Part shown: piece by piece, positions 1-8,718 of the stretch | Numbering within the stretch: the first letter of the stretch is position 1 | Layout of the letters: the number at the start of each line of letters is the position of its first letter | Origin: Pseudomonadota bacterium | GTDB lineage: Bacteria; Pseudomonadota; Gammaproteobacteria; Steroidobacterales; Woeseiaceae | Assembly (NCBI GenBank): GCA_022573655.1 | Contig: JACZTO010000010.1 | Coordinates: forward strand, 1 to 61,153 | Reading direction: 5' to 3' | Length of the DNA stretch: 61,153 bases | Notes under the pieces: model-generated | What the model saw: the letters and a program-made list of their open reading frames with translations, nothing else | Databases searched by the model: none | What the model was told of the DNA's origin: nothing | Program-made: the position numbers and the translations under genes

Positions 1-131
1 GACTTCGACAACCTCACCGTCATTACATCGACCAAATCCGTCTCCAACGCCAATATGCCCTTGCTTTTGACACGACAAAACGAAAAAATCAGCTCATGCA
101 ACAGGTTCATGAATAATGCAGGCTAGGGAAG
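1..131. other. Window edge with unresolved open frames
   Basis: Three frames are open here and none can be assigned safely. On the plus strand, frame 1 is open from base 1 to a TAG at 124-126 with GC-rich third positions, and frame 3 is open to a TAA at 114-116. On the minus strand an ATG at 108-110 opens a frame that runs off the left edge, in the same direction as and 21 bases downstream of the small secreted-protein gene. The minus-strand frame could be the next gene of that transcription unit, but it has no visible ribosome-binding site. The bases left of the window would settle it. Confidence 0.25.
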
Positions 132-542
132 CTACTCTGCGACAGGCTCGGGCTCTGGGTCTGGCTCTGCATCAGACTCAGGCTCTGCAACCGGTGCCAG
201 CGTCTCCGTGTCGTCTTCTTGAGCAGGTGTTTCCGTCTCCTGGTTTTGCCCACAACTCCAACCCAGATCCTGCAACTTGACGATGAACTCCTGCGCTTTG
301 GATTCACAATAATTCGCTTCGTTCATGGCGCGCCACAGCACCTGTTTTTCACCGGGCGCCTCGGTATCTTTGTAATAGTGCACCTCGCAAGGCAGGGTCA
401 TCCCTGTTTCGTAGAGAATTTCGACACGCCTTTGCATATCGCCATAAGTGCACAAATAGTTCTGGGGACTCTCTGCGATTGACAGGCAAGGCAGCATTAC
501 CATTAACGATACGGTCGATACGGTCAGGAATTTACGGTTCAT
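132..542 (-). CDS. Small secreted protein of unknown function
   Basis: The 136-residue product starts at MNRKFLTV. The upstream extension of this frame lacks signal-peptide character, so this ATG was chosen. Residues 1-22 form a Sec signal peptide ending around the SIAES region, so the product is probably periplasmic. The mature part has four cysteines (in LCTYGD, PCEVHYY, YCESK and SCGQ) that could form two disulfides. The C-terminus is a low-complexity acidic Glu/Pro/Asp tail of about 35 residues. It lies on the same strand downstream of mlaB with a gap of about 50 bases, so it may be transcribed with the mla genes. It is not an mlaA homologue by sequence. I do not recognise the family, and any link to lipid transport is inference from position only. 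Confidence 0.7.
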   Translation of the reverse strand: MNRKFLTVSTVSLMVMLPCLSIAESPQNYLCTYGDMQRRVEILYETGMTLPCEVHYYKDTEAPGEKQVLWRAMNEANYCESKAQEFIVKLQDLGWSCGQNQETETPAQEDDTETLAPVAEPESDAEPDPEPEPVAE

Positions 543-594
543 AACGGCACCTGGGTTAGGTCGAGAGTGCGACGAGTATAACAAAAGGCCGCCA

Positions 595-933
595 TTAGCG
601 AGCCTCAGGCGCCTCGATAAAACCCGACCAACGCTCACCCAGCGTCAGCAATCCATCGACCTCGGTGGTTTTCGCTATTGCCAATACACGTTCCGGCATG
701 CCGGTATAGCGAATCTCGCGTACTGTGTGATTCGCCCAGGTGACCCACTCCAGCAACAGTGCCAGCCCTGCTGAATCACTCAACCTCACGCCGGACAAAT
801 CGATTTCAAGACTGGTGTGCTCTGCAAAGGGTTTCTCGCTGGCCTTGAGAATGCGCTCGGCAGTATCGAATGACATCTCGCCACTCAGTGCGAATCGCCC
901 GTCACCGAGATCTTCCAGTGTGAAATCACTCAT
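595..933 (-). CDS. mlaB: MlaB, STAS-domain subunit of the Mla phospholipid ABC transporter
   Basis: The 112-residue product has a single STAS domain. The start MSDFTLEDLG was chosen because the longer frame runs through mlaC. The motif LSDSAGLALLLEW around residues 50-62 matches the STAS helix 1 region, where the conserved Ser/Thr sits. In the Mla system MlaB binds the cytoplasmic ATPase MlaF and supports assembly and activity of the MlaFEDB complex. It is the last of five translationally linked genes, with its start overlapping the mlaC stop by 8 bases. The C-terminus is slightly longer than usual. The assignment rests on both the domain and the operon position. Confidence 0.88.
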   Translation of the reverse strand: MSDFTLEDLGDGRFALSGEMSFDTAERILKASEKPFAEHTSLEIDLSGVRLSDSAGLALLLEWVTWANHTVREIRYTGMPERVLAIAKTTEVDGLLTLGERWSGFIEAPEAR

Positions 934-1537
934 CGTTCGAGATCCCGGCCTCGCGCTCGAGTCGCTGGATAACCGCATCGAGACTGGAGCTGCGAATTTC
1001 CGAGTCTATTTCAGCCCGAAAATTGCGCACATAAGAAATACCCTCAATAGAAACATTAAACAGCAGCCATCCCGATTCGCGCTTCACCAGATCGTAATCA
1101 ACGGCTACTTTGCTGCCATTTTCCAATTGCACCGTGCTGCGAACTTTTGTGCGCGATTTCGAGGCATCGCCGCGGTACGGCAGGACTTTGACTTTGTCCG
1201 ACTCGAACTGCAACAAGCCATCAGCGTAACGGCGCAATAACGCCTGGTAAAAGGCCTCGATGAAACGCTCGCGTTGGCTCTCGCTCGCATCGCGCCAGTG
1301 CTTTGCCAGTACCGCCTGTGCGGCGAACTTGCGGTCGAAGCGCGGCATCAGAATCTCGTCAATGAGTTCATACAATGCCGCTCGATCTGCGGCAAGTTCA
1401 TCTCTGCGGCCGTCGAGACCTGCGGCAAACAGCGCAACAGCACTCTCCACCACCTCATTTGGCGTTTCGTCTGCGGCGAATGAGCCTGACGACAAACCTG
1501 CCGCAAGCAGGATCGCGAGAATGAGCGACTTAGTCAA
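926..1537 (-). CDS. mlaC: MlaC, periplasmic phospholipid-binding shuttle protein
   Basis: This 203-residue protein has a Sec signal peptide (MTKSLILAILLAAGLSSGSFA) and the Tol-Tol-Ttg2 family body, including the FIEAFYQALLRRYADGLLQF region and the later VDYDLVKRESGWLLFNVSIEGIS segment. MlaC carries phospholipid between the outer-membrane MlaA-porin complex and the inner-membrane MlaFEDB complex. The gene overlaps mlaD by 8 bases and mlaB by 8 bases, so translation is coupled. No mlaA lies in this window, as is common when mlaA is encoded elsewhere. Confidence 0.93.
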   Translation of the reverse strand: MTKSLILAILLAAGLSSGSFAADETPNEVVESAVALFAAGLDGRRDELAADRAALYELIDEILMPRFDRKFAAQAVLAKHWRDASESQRERFIEAFYQALLRRYADGLLQFESDKVKVLPYRGDASKSRTKVRSTVQLENGSKVAVDYDLVKRESGWLLFNVSIEGISYVRNFRAEIDSEIRSSSLDAVIQRLEREAGISNDE

Positions 1538-2000
1538 TGTTACTCGATCCGGAATTTACGAGGAACTTACCGATGAGGTTTTCAAGGATAATCGCTGACT
1601 GCGTAAACAGGATTTCACTGCCATCTTCGAGATAGATATCCGAGCCGCCCGCCTGCAATCCTATGTACTGGCTGCCGAGCAACCCGGACGTCAGAATACT
1701 CGCGTCCGAGTCATCGGGAATCCGGTCATACTGGCTATCAATCACAAAAACCACTTTGGCCTCGAGGGTATCAGGATCAAAAACGACACTGGTAACGCGA
1801 CCTATGGTGACACCTGACATCGCGACTGGCGCCCTGCTCTTCAAGCTCCCAACATTGCCGAATCGAGCTTCGACCTCGTAGGTCTCCGCCGCCGAAAAAT
1901 TGCCCCCGCCAGTCGTTTGTGTGGTGAGAAAAAATAACGCAGACATGCCGAGCAGGACAAACAAGCCTGTACCAATCTCAACTGATCGTGTTTGTTGCAT
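1530..2000 (-). CDS. mlaD: MlaD, MCE-domain substrate-binding subunit of the Mla transporter
   Basis: The 156-residue protein has one N-terminal membrane helix (residues about 9-28, GTGLFVLLGMSALFFL) followed by a single MCE domain (about 40-115, with VAMSGVTIGRV). MlaD forms a hexameric ring in the periplasm that channels lipid between MlaC and the MlaE permease. The C-terminal hydrophobic segment (IILENLIGKFLV) matches the helix that completes the MlaD pore. A good Shine-Dalgarno (GAGGAA) precedes the ATG by 6 bases. It lies between mlaE and mlaC, as in enterobacteria. Confidence 0.94.
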   Translation of the reverse strand: MQQTRSVEIGTGLFVLLGMSALFFLTTQTTGGGNFSAAETYEVEARFGNVGSLKSRAPVAMSGVTIGRVTSVVFDPDTLEAKVVFVIDSQYDRIPDDSDASILTSGLLGSQYIGLQAGGSDIYLEDGSEILFTQSAIILENLIGKFLVNSGSSNID

Positions 2001-2009
2001 ACAATTTCC

Positions 2010-2783
2010 TCACAGCATCACCGCTGTAATCATGAAGTCCAGAATCAGCACCGCTATCGCCGATATAACCACGGTTCTCGTCGTCGCCCTTCCGACACCT
2101 TCGGCGGTGGGTATGGCATTGTACCCTTCCCACACAGCAAGCAGGCTTATGACGATACCGAAAGCGATACTCTTGTAAATGCCCTCATAGATATCGATCA
2201 ACTCAATCGAATAGCGCATTTGCTGCCAGAATGCGCCAACGTCGACGTCCAAGAGTTCCACAACGACGACATGTGCGCCGAACAGGCCAACACAACTGAA
2301 TATTGCGACCAGCATTGGCATTGCAATGACTCCACCGAGAAACCGGGGAACCAGCACACGACGGACTGGATTGATTGCCATCATTTCCATAGCCGAAAGC
2401 TGATCCGTCGCTTTCATCAGGCCAATTTCGGACGACAGTGCAGTACCGGCGCGTCCTGCGAACAGCAACGCCGTGATCACCGGGCCCAGCTCCTTAATCA
2501 GCGCCAGCGCAACTACGGTGCCGGTCGAATCCTCGGCATTGAATTTGGCGAGGTTGGCATAAGCTTGCAGCCCTAATACACCACCGACGAAGAATCCGCA
2601 GACCATGATGATGACCAGCGACAACGCGCCTGTGTTGTAGATCTGTTTGATGACCAGCCCGGGCCGGCGCACGATCAGGGTGGGCGAATGCATGAGCAAA
2701 CGCAGGAAAAACAGCTGAAATGCACCGAAAGTGCGAACAAACTCGAAGATGGAGATGTATATTTCGCGAACCAGCGCCCTCAT
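2010..2783 (-). CDS. mlaE: MlaE, permease subunit of the Mla phospholipid ABC transporter
   Basis: The 257-residue integral membrane protein of the MlaE/YrbE family has an N-terminal amphipathic segment and about five membrane helices. The conserved core includes GCFFVGGVLGLQ-like and GPVITALLFAGRAGTALSSE-like stretches (around residues 60-125), with the family Glu in the ALSSEIGLMK region. It forms the dimeric membrane core of MlaFEDB. The start overlaps the end of mlaF by 4 bases, and mlaD follows after 9 bases. Confidence 0.95.
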   Translation of the reverse strand: MRALVREIYISIFEFVRTFGAFQLFFLRLLMHSPTLIVRRPGLVIKQIYNTGALSLVIIMVCGFFVGGVLGLQAYANLAKFNAEDSTGTVVALALIKELGPVITALLFAGRAGTALSSEIGLMKATDQLSAMEMMAINPVRRVLVPRFLGGVIAMPMLVAIFSCVGLFGAHVVVVELLDVDVGAFWQQMRYSIELIDIYEGIYKSIAFGIVISLLAVWEGYNAIPTAEGVGRATTRTVVISAIAVLILDFMITAVML

Positions 2784-3601
2784 TCGGAGTCCCGACCCAA
2801 CAGCTGCTCGGCGTAATCCGGTGCGTCATAATGAAACGCGACCGGACCGTCAGCCATGCCGTGCATAAATTGCTGCACGAGTTTTGATTTGGTTGTTCGC
2901 AATTCATCGGGGCTGCCCGATGCCGCCACCTTGCCACCGGAAATCAGGTAACTACAGTCGGCGACCGTCGAAACTTCGGCAACATCGTGACTCACAACAA
3001 TGCTTGTAATTCCCAGTGCATCATTCATGCGCCGCACCAGCCGCACGATGACACCCATCGAAATTGGGTCAAGCCCAACGAAGGGCTCGTCGTAGATCAA
3101 GATGTCCGGATCCATGACCATGGCACGTGCCAGGGCGACGCGGCGCGCCATTCCGCCGGACAATTCTGAGGGCACCATGTCCGCAGCGCCGCGCAGGCCT
3201 ACGGCATGCAATTTTGTCAGCACGACATGACGAATCAGTCGATTGGTAAGCTCTGTATGCTCGCGCAGAGGAAACGCGACGTTTTCAAAGACGTTCAGGT
3301 CCGTGAGCAGCGCGCCGTTCTGAAATAGCATGCCGAAACGTCGCCGCATCTTATACAGCTGCGTGAGATTCAGCGAGGCTATATTCACGCCGTCAATAAG
3401 AATTGTGCCTCGGTGTGGAATCAACTGGCGCGTGATGAGTCGTAATAGCGTGGTCTTGCCAGTACCACTGGGCCCCATGATCGCAGTTATCTGACCACGC
3501 TTAATGGTCAGATTGAGACCCTTGAATATCACGCGAGCACCGCGTGAGTAATTCAGGTCGCGTATCTCAATCAGATTTTCCGAATCGCCGCTCACCACCA
3601 A
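2780..3601 (-). CDS. mlaF: MlaF, ATPase subunit of the Mla phospholipid ABC transporter
   Basis: The 273-residue ABC ATPase has Walker A GPSGTGKT (residues 43-50), signature LSGGMARR (147-154) and Walker B DILIYDEP (166-173). The GMARR variant and the C-terminal extension ending in the MADGPVAF region are typical of MlaF. The longest frame begins with TTG followed by two GTG codons, and any of the three could be the start. The upstream aldolase gene ends only 9 bases before it on the same strand, so the mla operon may be read through from the aldolase promoter. That linkage is inference from spacing. Confidence 0.94.
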   Translation of the reverse strand: MVVSGDSENLIEIRDLNYSRGARVIFKGLNLTIKRGQITAIMGPSGTGKTTLLRLITRQLIPHRGTILIDGVNIASLNLTQLYKMRRRFGMLFQNGALLTDLNVFENVAFPLREHTELTNRLIRHVVLTKLHAVGLRGAADMVPSELSGGMARRVALARAMVMDPDILIYDEPFVGLDPISMGVIVRLVRRMNDALGITSIVVSHDVAEVSTVADCSYLISGGKVAASGSPDELRTTKSKLVQQFMHGMADGPVAFHYDAPDYAEQLLGRDSE

Positions 3602-3610
3602 GTCGCACCG

Positions 3611-4633
3611 TTACACGGTTGCGGACTCCATTGCCGTGTCGAAACTACCGGCGTGCGCAAGACTGTTGAATTTCGCACGCTTGAACAATGCAGCCTGCCC
3701 TGCCGCAAAGTTATCTTCCTGACCCTGCCAGGCGTCCAGGGCCGGCGCCTGCAATGCACGACCATAAGAGAAAGACAGTTCCCAAGGCAGATCACCCGTC
3801 TTGTTCATGATATCGAGGTGCTCCGTCGCCTCCTCGGCGGTCTGGCCACCCGACAGGAACGCTATGCCCGGTACGTTCGCCGGTACATGCGCTTGCAGAC
3901 AGCGTAATGTCGCTGCGGCGACTTCGGCCGGACCTGCACGATCTGCAGCAACGCTACCCGAAATAACCATATTCGGCTTCAGGATAATGCCCTCGAGAAC
4001 AACCTTGTGCTCTGCAAGCGCTGAGAATAATGCATCCAGCGCCGCATCTGTTACCTCTTCGCAACGCGCTATGCTGTGATCACCGTCCATTAGAACTTCC
4101 GGCTCCACTATCGGCACAATATTCGCTTCCTGGCAAAGCGCGGCGTAGCGCGCCAAAGCACGACCATTCGCCTGCATGCAGAAGTCCGACGGAATATCCG
4201 CGCCGATATTGATCACGGCACGCCACTTCGCGAAACGCGCACCGAGTTCGTAATATTCCGTAAGGCGATCGCGCAAACCGTCAAGGCCTTCGGTAACGGT
4301 TTCACCCGGGAAACCGGCCAGCGGCTTCGCGCCCGTGTCGACCTTGATACCCGGAATTATGCCGAGATCATCCAGGTATTTTGCGAACGGCACGCCGTCA
4401 GAGGTGGATTGCCGCAGCGTCTCGTCAAACAAGATGACTCCACCGATGTAATCGGCGATGCCCGGCGTTGTGAACAGCATCTCGCGGTAGCGCTGGCGAG
4501 AGGCTTCTGTGGATTCGGTGTTAATCGTAGCGAAACGCTTGCCGATCGTCGGTGTACTCTCGTCCGCGGCCAGGATGCCCTTGCCATTGCCGACCATCGC
4601 CAGGGCGACGGCGTTCAACTCGTTACGGTTCAT
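3611..4633 (-). CDS. Class I fructose-bisphosphate aldolase
   Basis: The 340-residue aldolase is of the eukaryote-like class I type and interconverts fructose 1,6-bisphosphate with DHAP and glyceraldehyde 3-phosphate. The Schiff-base lysine is K219 in IILKPNM. The partner residues E178 (in IVEPEV), K97 (GIKVDTG) and K136 (AKWRAV) are all present. The start MNRNELNAVA was chosen over an upstream in-frame ATG because GGAG lies about 10 bases before it and family proteins begin here. It is divergent from sufR across a 117-base gap that contains the IscR-like operator, so both directions might respond to that site. It is followed at 9 bases by mlaF. Confidence 0.95.
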   Translation of the reverse strand: MNRNELNAVALAMVGNGKGILAADESTPTIGKRFATINTESTEASRQRYREMLFTTPGIADYIGGVILFDETLRQSTSDGVPFAKYLDDLGIIPGIKVDTGAKPLAGFPGETVTEGLDGLRDRLTEYYELGARFAKWRAVINIGADIPSDFCMQANGRALARYAALCQEANIVPIVEPEVLMDGDHSIARCEEVTDAALDALFSALAEHKVVLEGIILKPNMVISGSVAADRAGPAEVAAATLRCLQAHVPANVPGIAFLSGGQTAEEATEHLDIMNKTGDLPWELSFSYGRALQAPALDAWQGQEDNFAAGQAALFKRAKFNSLAHAGSFDTAMESATV

Positions 4634-4707
4634 GCGGGTCTTCTCCAGCCAATCAGGACGGCGTAGCATAGCAAAAAAGGCCATTGGTATAGCCTCGGAG
4701 CATAAAT

Positions 4708-4724
4708 AGGACTAAAATGGTCCT
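4708..4724. promoter_or_regulatory. Probable SufR (Rrf2/IscR-family) operator
   Basis: An inverted repeat AGGACTAAAATGGTCCT lies 27 bases before the sufR start codon. Its core GACT-AAAAT-GGTC differs by one base from the GACT...AGTC arrangement of IscR type 1 sites, and it is flanked by A/T-rich arms. Rrf2-family Fe-S sensors usually repress their own operon in the cluster-bound form. This dyad is therefore the obvious autoregulatory site, and it could also affect the divergent aldolase gene. Specific binding is inferred. Confidence 0.65.
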
Positions 4725-4750
4725 TTATTCGTTCGCACCGGGAGCTGGCC

Positions 4751-5227
4751 TTGTTAAGAATCACCAAACTCACCGATTACGGGACCGTTGTGCTCGCCCA
4801 CCTGGCAGCGCATGACGGCTGCGTATGCAGTGCAGCAGACGTAGCGACGGTCACGGGTCTGGCACAGCCGACGGTTAGCAAACTGCTTAAATCACTGGCC
4901 CGATCTGGGCTCGTTATCTCCACGCGTGGCGCCAGCGGCGGCTACAAGCTGTCCCGCAACCCGGACGACATCAGTGCGGCGGACGTCATCGATGCGCTTG
5001 AAGGCCCGGTCGCCATCACCGAGTGCAGCTCCAGCAACAGCCATTGTGAGCACGAAGGCGTTTGCATCGTGGGGGGAGCCTGGCGGCGCATCAACATCGC
5101 GATGCGGCGCGCGCTTGATGACATAAGCCTCACCAATTTACTGCGCAACAACAGCCCGGTGCCGCGCTTCCGCTTCGCCGGCATGCCAATCACCGTTGAA
5201 AATGAAAGCAATTTGAGGAAGGACTGA
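4751..5227 (+). CDS. sufR: SUF operon Rrf2-family Fe-S-sensing regulator
   Basis: The 158-residue Rrf2-family repressor has an N-terminal winged helix ([16 protein letters not shown], then a [14 protein letters not shown] recognition region) and a three-cysteine cluster-binding loop at C92, C99 and C105 that matches the spacing in IscR. It starts with TTG, preceded by GGGAG at a good distance. The position immediately before sufB matches the SUF-specific regulator subgroup best known from Xanthomonas-like bacteria. The name sufR is used for this subgroup but also for an unrelated cyanobacterial repressor. Expected role: repress the suf operon when Fe-S supply is adequate. Confidence 0.92.
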   Translation: MLRITKLTDYGTVVLAHLAAHDGCVCSAADVATVTGLAQPTVSKLLKSLARSGLVISTRGASGGYKLSRNPDDISAADVIDALEGPVAITECSSSNSHCEHEGVCIVGGAWRRINIAMRRALDDISLTNLLRNNSPVPRFRFAGMPITVENESNLRKD

Positions 5228-5231
5228 AGCA

Positions 5232-6674
5232 ATGGCCTCTGAAAACATGGAAAGCCTCGTCAACCGACGCTATGAACACGGCTTCGTAACGGACATCGAG
5301 ACCGAAACTTTTCCGCCCGGTCTCGATGAAGGCGTCGTGCGTGCGATTTCGGCACGCAAGAATGAACCCAAATTCATGCTCGAGTGGCGACTGCAAGCGT
5401 ACCGCCAGTGGCTGGAGATGCGGGAACCAACGTGGGCTCACGTGCACTACCCGCAAATTAAATTTAATGAGATCTCCTATTTCGCGGCGCCTAAGTCGGA
5501 CGACGACCGACCAAAGAGTCTCGATGAAGTGGACCCGAAACTTCTGGAGACCTATGAGAAGCTCGGTATTCCGTTGCATGAACGTGCGCGGCTTGCCGGC
5601 GTCGCGGTTGACGCCGTTTTCGATAGCGTTTCTGTGGCCACGACATTCAAAGAGAAGTTATACGAGGCCGGCGTAATTTTTTGTCCCTTTTCGGAGGCTG
5701 TACGCGAACACCCGGAACTGATAAAAAAGTATCTTGGCAGTGTTGTTCCCCGTCGCGACAACTTCTATGCAGCGCTGAATTCGGCCGTATTCAGTGACGG
5801 ATCTTTCGTCTACATACCGAAAGGCGTGCGCTGCCCAATGGAGCTGTCGACGTATTTCCGTATCAATGCAGCCAACACCGGGCAATTCGAACGCACCCTG
5901 ATCATTGCCGACGAAGGCAGTCACGTCAGCTATCTCGAAGGTTGTACAGCACCGATGCGCGATGAGAACCAGCTGCATGCCGCAGTTGTGGAACTCGTGG
6001 CGCTCGAAGACGCAGAGATAAAGTATTCGACCGTGCAGAACTGGTATCCGGGAGACGAGAACGGCGTCGGCGGCATCTACAACTTCGTCACGAAGCGCGG
6101 CGACTGCCGCGGTGCGAATTCGAAGATCTCCTGGACCCAGGTGGAAACAGGATCTGCAATTACCTGGAAATACCCGAGTTGTATCCTGCGCGGTGCAAAT
6201 TCCGTCGGCGAATTTTACTCGGTAGCAGTTGTAAACAACATGCAGCAGGCAGATACGGGCACCAAGATGATCCACATCGGCCCGAATACCCGCAGCACAA
6301 TCGTTTCGAAAGGAATTTCCGCGGGGAAGGCACAGAATGTCTATCGTGGGCTCGTGCGCATCATGCCGCAGGCGCACGGCGCACGGAACCATACGCAATG
6401 CGATTCCCTGTTAATCGGCAGCGAGTGCGGCGCGCATACCTTTCCATACATGGAAATCAAGAACCCGTCGGCCAAAGTCGAGCACGAAGCAACGACGTCA
6501 AAAATCTCTGCAGATCAATTGTTCTACTGTCGACAACGCGGCCTCTCAGAGGAGGATGCCGTAAACATGATCGTCAACGGCTTCTGCAAGGAAGTCTTCA
6601 AGGAACTACCGATGGAGTTTGCTGTAGAAGCACAGGCTTTGTTAAACGTCAGCCTTGAAGGTGCAGTTGGTTAA
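5232..6674 (+). CDS. sufB: SufB, Fe-S cluster scaffold of the SufBCD complex
   Basis: At 480 residues this is the full length for SufB. The conserved [19 protein letters not shown] region lies near the N-terminus, the [13 protein letters not shown] stretch mid-protein, and [12 protein letters not shown] near the C-terminus. SufB assembles the nascent cluster, accepts sulfur, and forms the SufBC2D complex with SufC and SufD. The ATG has a strong ribosome-binding site (GGAAGG) that lies within the end of sufR, which stops 4 bases upstream. A large antisense frame over this gene is ignored. Confidence 0.97.
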   Translation: MASENMESLVNRRYEHGFVTDIETETFPPGLDEGVVRAISARKNEPKFMLEWRLQAYRQWLEMREPTWAHVHYPQIKFNEISYFAAPKSDDDRPKSLDEVDPKLLETYEKLGIPLHERARLAGVAVDAVFDSVSVATTFKEKLYEAGVIFCPFSEAVREHPELIKKYLGSVVPRRDNFYAALNSAVFSDGSFVYIPKGVRCPMELSTYFRINAANTGQFERTLIIADEGSHVSYLEGCTAPMRDENQLHAAVVELVALEDAEIKYSTVQNWYPGDENGVGGIYNFVTKRGDCRGANSKISWTQVETGSAITWKYPSCILRGANSVGEFYSVAVVNNMQQADTGTKMIHIGPNTRSTIVSKGISAGKAQNVYRGLVRIMPQAHGARNHTQCDSLLIGSECGAHTFPYMEIKNPSAKVEHEATTSKISADQLFYCRQRGLSEEDAVNMIVNGFCKEVFKELPMEFAVEAQALLNVSLEGAVG

Positions 6675-6694
6675 TTATTCACCCGGAAATAGAA

Positions 6695-7447
6695 ATGCTT
6701 GAAATCAAAAATCTGAAAACCCGTATTGGTGATACCGAAATTCTTCGCGGGCTAACGCTGTCGGTGCAAGCAGGCGAAGTGCACGCCATCATGGGGCCGA
6801 ACGGCTCTGGCAAGAGCACACTCGCACTGGTTATCGCAGGACACGACGACTACGTTGTCACCGACGGCACGGTGACCTATAACGGGAAGAATCTGCTGGA
6901 TCTCGAACCCGAGGAGCGCGCCCGCGAGGGAGTTTTTCTGGGTTTTCAGTACCCCGTCGAAATCCCGGGCGTGAACAATGCATATCTTTTGAAAGCCGCG
7001 GTCAACGCCAAGCGCCGGCACAACGGTCAAGGTGAAGTCGACGCATTCGAATTCCTCAAGCTTGCCCGCGAAAAGATGGCCGCGTTGGGCATGGACCCCA
7101 AGCTTCTGAATCGCGGCATCAACGAAGGCTTCTCCGGCGGCGAGAAGAAGCGCAATGAAGTCCTGCAGATGACGATGCTCGAGCCCAGCCTGGCCATTCT
7201 CGACGAAACCGATTCAGGACTCGACATTGATGCGCTCAAGGCGGTCGCCAAGGGCATCAATACTTTACGCAGCCCGGACCGGGCGATCGTACTCATCACG
7301 CACTACCAACGCCTGCTCGATTACGTGCAGCCTGATTTCGTACATGTATTGTCAGAGGGACGAATCGTGCGCTCCGGTGACAAGTCCCTGGCGCTGGAAC
7401 TGGAAGACAAAGGCTATGACTGGGTTCGTGAGGCCGCAAGCGCATGA
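6695..7447 (+). CDS. sufC: SufC, ATPase of the SufBCD complex
   Basis: The 250-residue ABC-type ATPase has Walker A GPNGSGKS (residues 34-41), signature FSGGEKKRNE (146-155) and Walker B LAILDETDSGLD (167-178). The last element is the typical SufC form, with Asp in place of Pro in DETD. SufC hydrolyses ATP to drive conformational changes in SufB-SufD during cluster assembly. Its stop overlaps the sufD start (ATGA), so translation is coupled. Confidence 0.97.
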   Translation: MLEIKNLKTRIGDTEILRGLTLSVQAGEVHAIMGPNGSGKSTLALVIAGHDDYVVTDGTVTYNGKNLLDLEPEERAREGVFLGFQYPVEIPGVNNAYLLKAAVNAKRRHNGQGEVDAFEFLKLAREKMAALGMDPKLLNRGINEGFSGGEKKRNEVLQMTMLEPSLAILDETDSGLDIDALKAVAKGINTLRSPDRAIVLITHYQRLLDYVQPDFVHVLSEGRIVRSGDKSLALELEDKGYDWVREAASA

Positions 7448-8718
7448 AGCAGCAGCTACTTTCCATCGCTGGAGTCAGAGACGCAGTCCTGCAACTGCCC
7501 GATGATGCACTCACGCCGATGCGCGAGGCCGCTCTGGCTCATCTTGACGAACATGGCTTGCCTACGGTGCGCAATGAGGACTGGAAATACACTGACCTCG
7601 GTCCCGCCATCGACATCAGCAATCGCTGGTTGGCTGCCGGGGCCCGGCTGGATGTCGGCGGGGATATGGATGCGGCCATCGCCGCAATAACCGCGACTAT
7701 AGATGCCAACTGGCTGGTCATCGCCAATGGTCGCATCGACGACTCTCGAACAACAAGCATTAACGGGCTGGAGTTTTCACGCTTTAGCGAACGCCCCACT
7801 CCGTTCGACATGAACCGACCGCTCGCCAACCTGAATGCAGCTCTTTTACGCGACGGACTGCGAATTCAGTTGTCAGCCGCTACAGAAAAGCCGCTGGGCC
7901 TGCTGATAATCGACAGCGCGGACGAGGAGGATGGCGTTTCCCAGGCAAGCATTGAGATCGATGTGGCTCCGGGTTGCGATGCAGAGATTATTGAATACCA
8001 GGCGTCTGTTGGTGACGGCAACCACTACGCGAATTCGATCGTGACACTGCATATTGGTCGGAGCGCGAGCACGAACTACGTGCGCATTCAGAAACGCGCC
8101 AGGTCTCATGTGCAAACAGGCCGGATATCGGCAACGTTGGACGCGGACAGCAAGTTGCGCATGGCCAGTTACGACATGGGTGGTGGTCTCATCCGTAATG
8201 ACGTCGACATAGACATGAGTGAGCCTGGCGCCGACGTTATTTTCAGCGGTCTGTACATCGCCGGCGATGGCCAGCATATCGATAACCACACCAAGGTAGA
8301 CCACCGTGTTGGGCCAACGACTTCATCGCAGGAGTACCGCGGCATATTGAACGGCAACTGCCGCTGTGTATGGAACGGCAAAGCCATCGTGCACAAAGGC
8401 GCAAACGGCACAGATGCCAGTCAGGCCAATCACAACCTGCTGTTGTCAGACAAAGCCGAAATAGACACCAAACCGGAGCTCGAAATATACGCCGATGACG
8501 TCAAGTGCAGCCACGGTACGACCGTCGGGCAACTGGATGCAGCCGCGCTGTTCTACCTGCGCACGCGCGGACTCGATAAGCGTCGCGCAACAGAGATTCT
8601 CACACACGCATTCGCCGTCGACATAGTCGATCGGGCACCGGTTGCCGCCGCGAGAGACGCCATAGCTACAATGGTTGAGTCTCGTCTTGCGGACCTGGTC
8701 CAGGACGTCGCGCTATGA
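7444..8718 (+). CDS. sufD: SufD, partner subunit of the SufBCD complex
   Basis: The 424-residue SufD carries the conserved NEDWKYTDL motif near residue 42, the NGNCRCVWNGKAIVHKGANG region of the beta-helix core, and the KCSHGTTVGQLD motif with the conserved cysteine and histidine near residue 355. SufD pairs with SufB at the cluster assembly interface. ATGA overlaps at both ends link it to sufC and sufS. Confidence 0.96.
   Translation: MKQQLLSIAGVRDAVLQLPDDALTPMREAALAHLDEHGLPTVRNEDWKYTDLGPAIDISNRWLAAGARLDVGGDMDAAIAAITATIDANWLVIANGRIDDSRTTSINGLEFSRFSERPTPFDMNRPLANLNAALLRDGLRIQLSAATEKPLGLLIIDSADEEDGVSQASIEIDVAPGCDAEIIEYQASVGDGNHYANSIVTLHIGRSASTNYVRIQKRARSHVQTGRISATLDADSKLRMASYDMGGGLIRNDVDIDMSEPGADVIFSGLYIAGDGQHIDNHTKVDHRVGPTTSSQEYRGILNGNCRCVWNGKAIVHKGANGTDASQANHNLLLSDKAEIDTKPELEIYADDVKCSHGTTVGQLDAAALFYLRTRGLDKRRATEILTHAFAVDIVDRAPVAAARDAIATMVESRLADLVQDVAL

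Noticed and set aside
5658..6398. A 246-residue antisense frame over sufB
   Set aside because: sufB is a certain gene on the other strand, and the frame arises from the codon bias of sufB.
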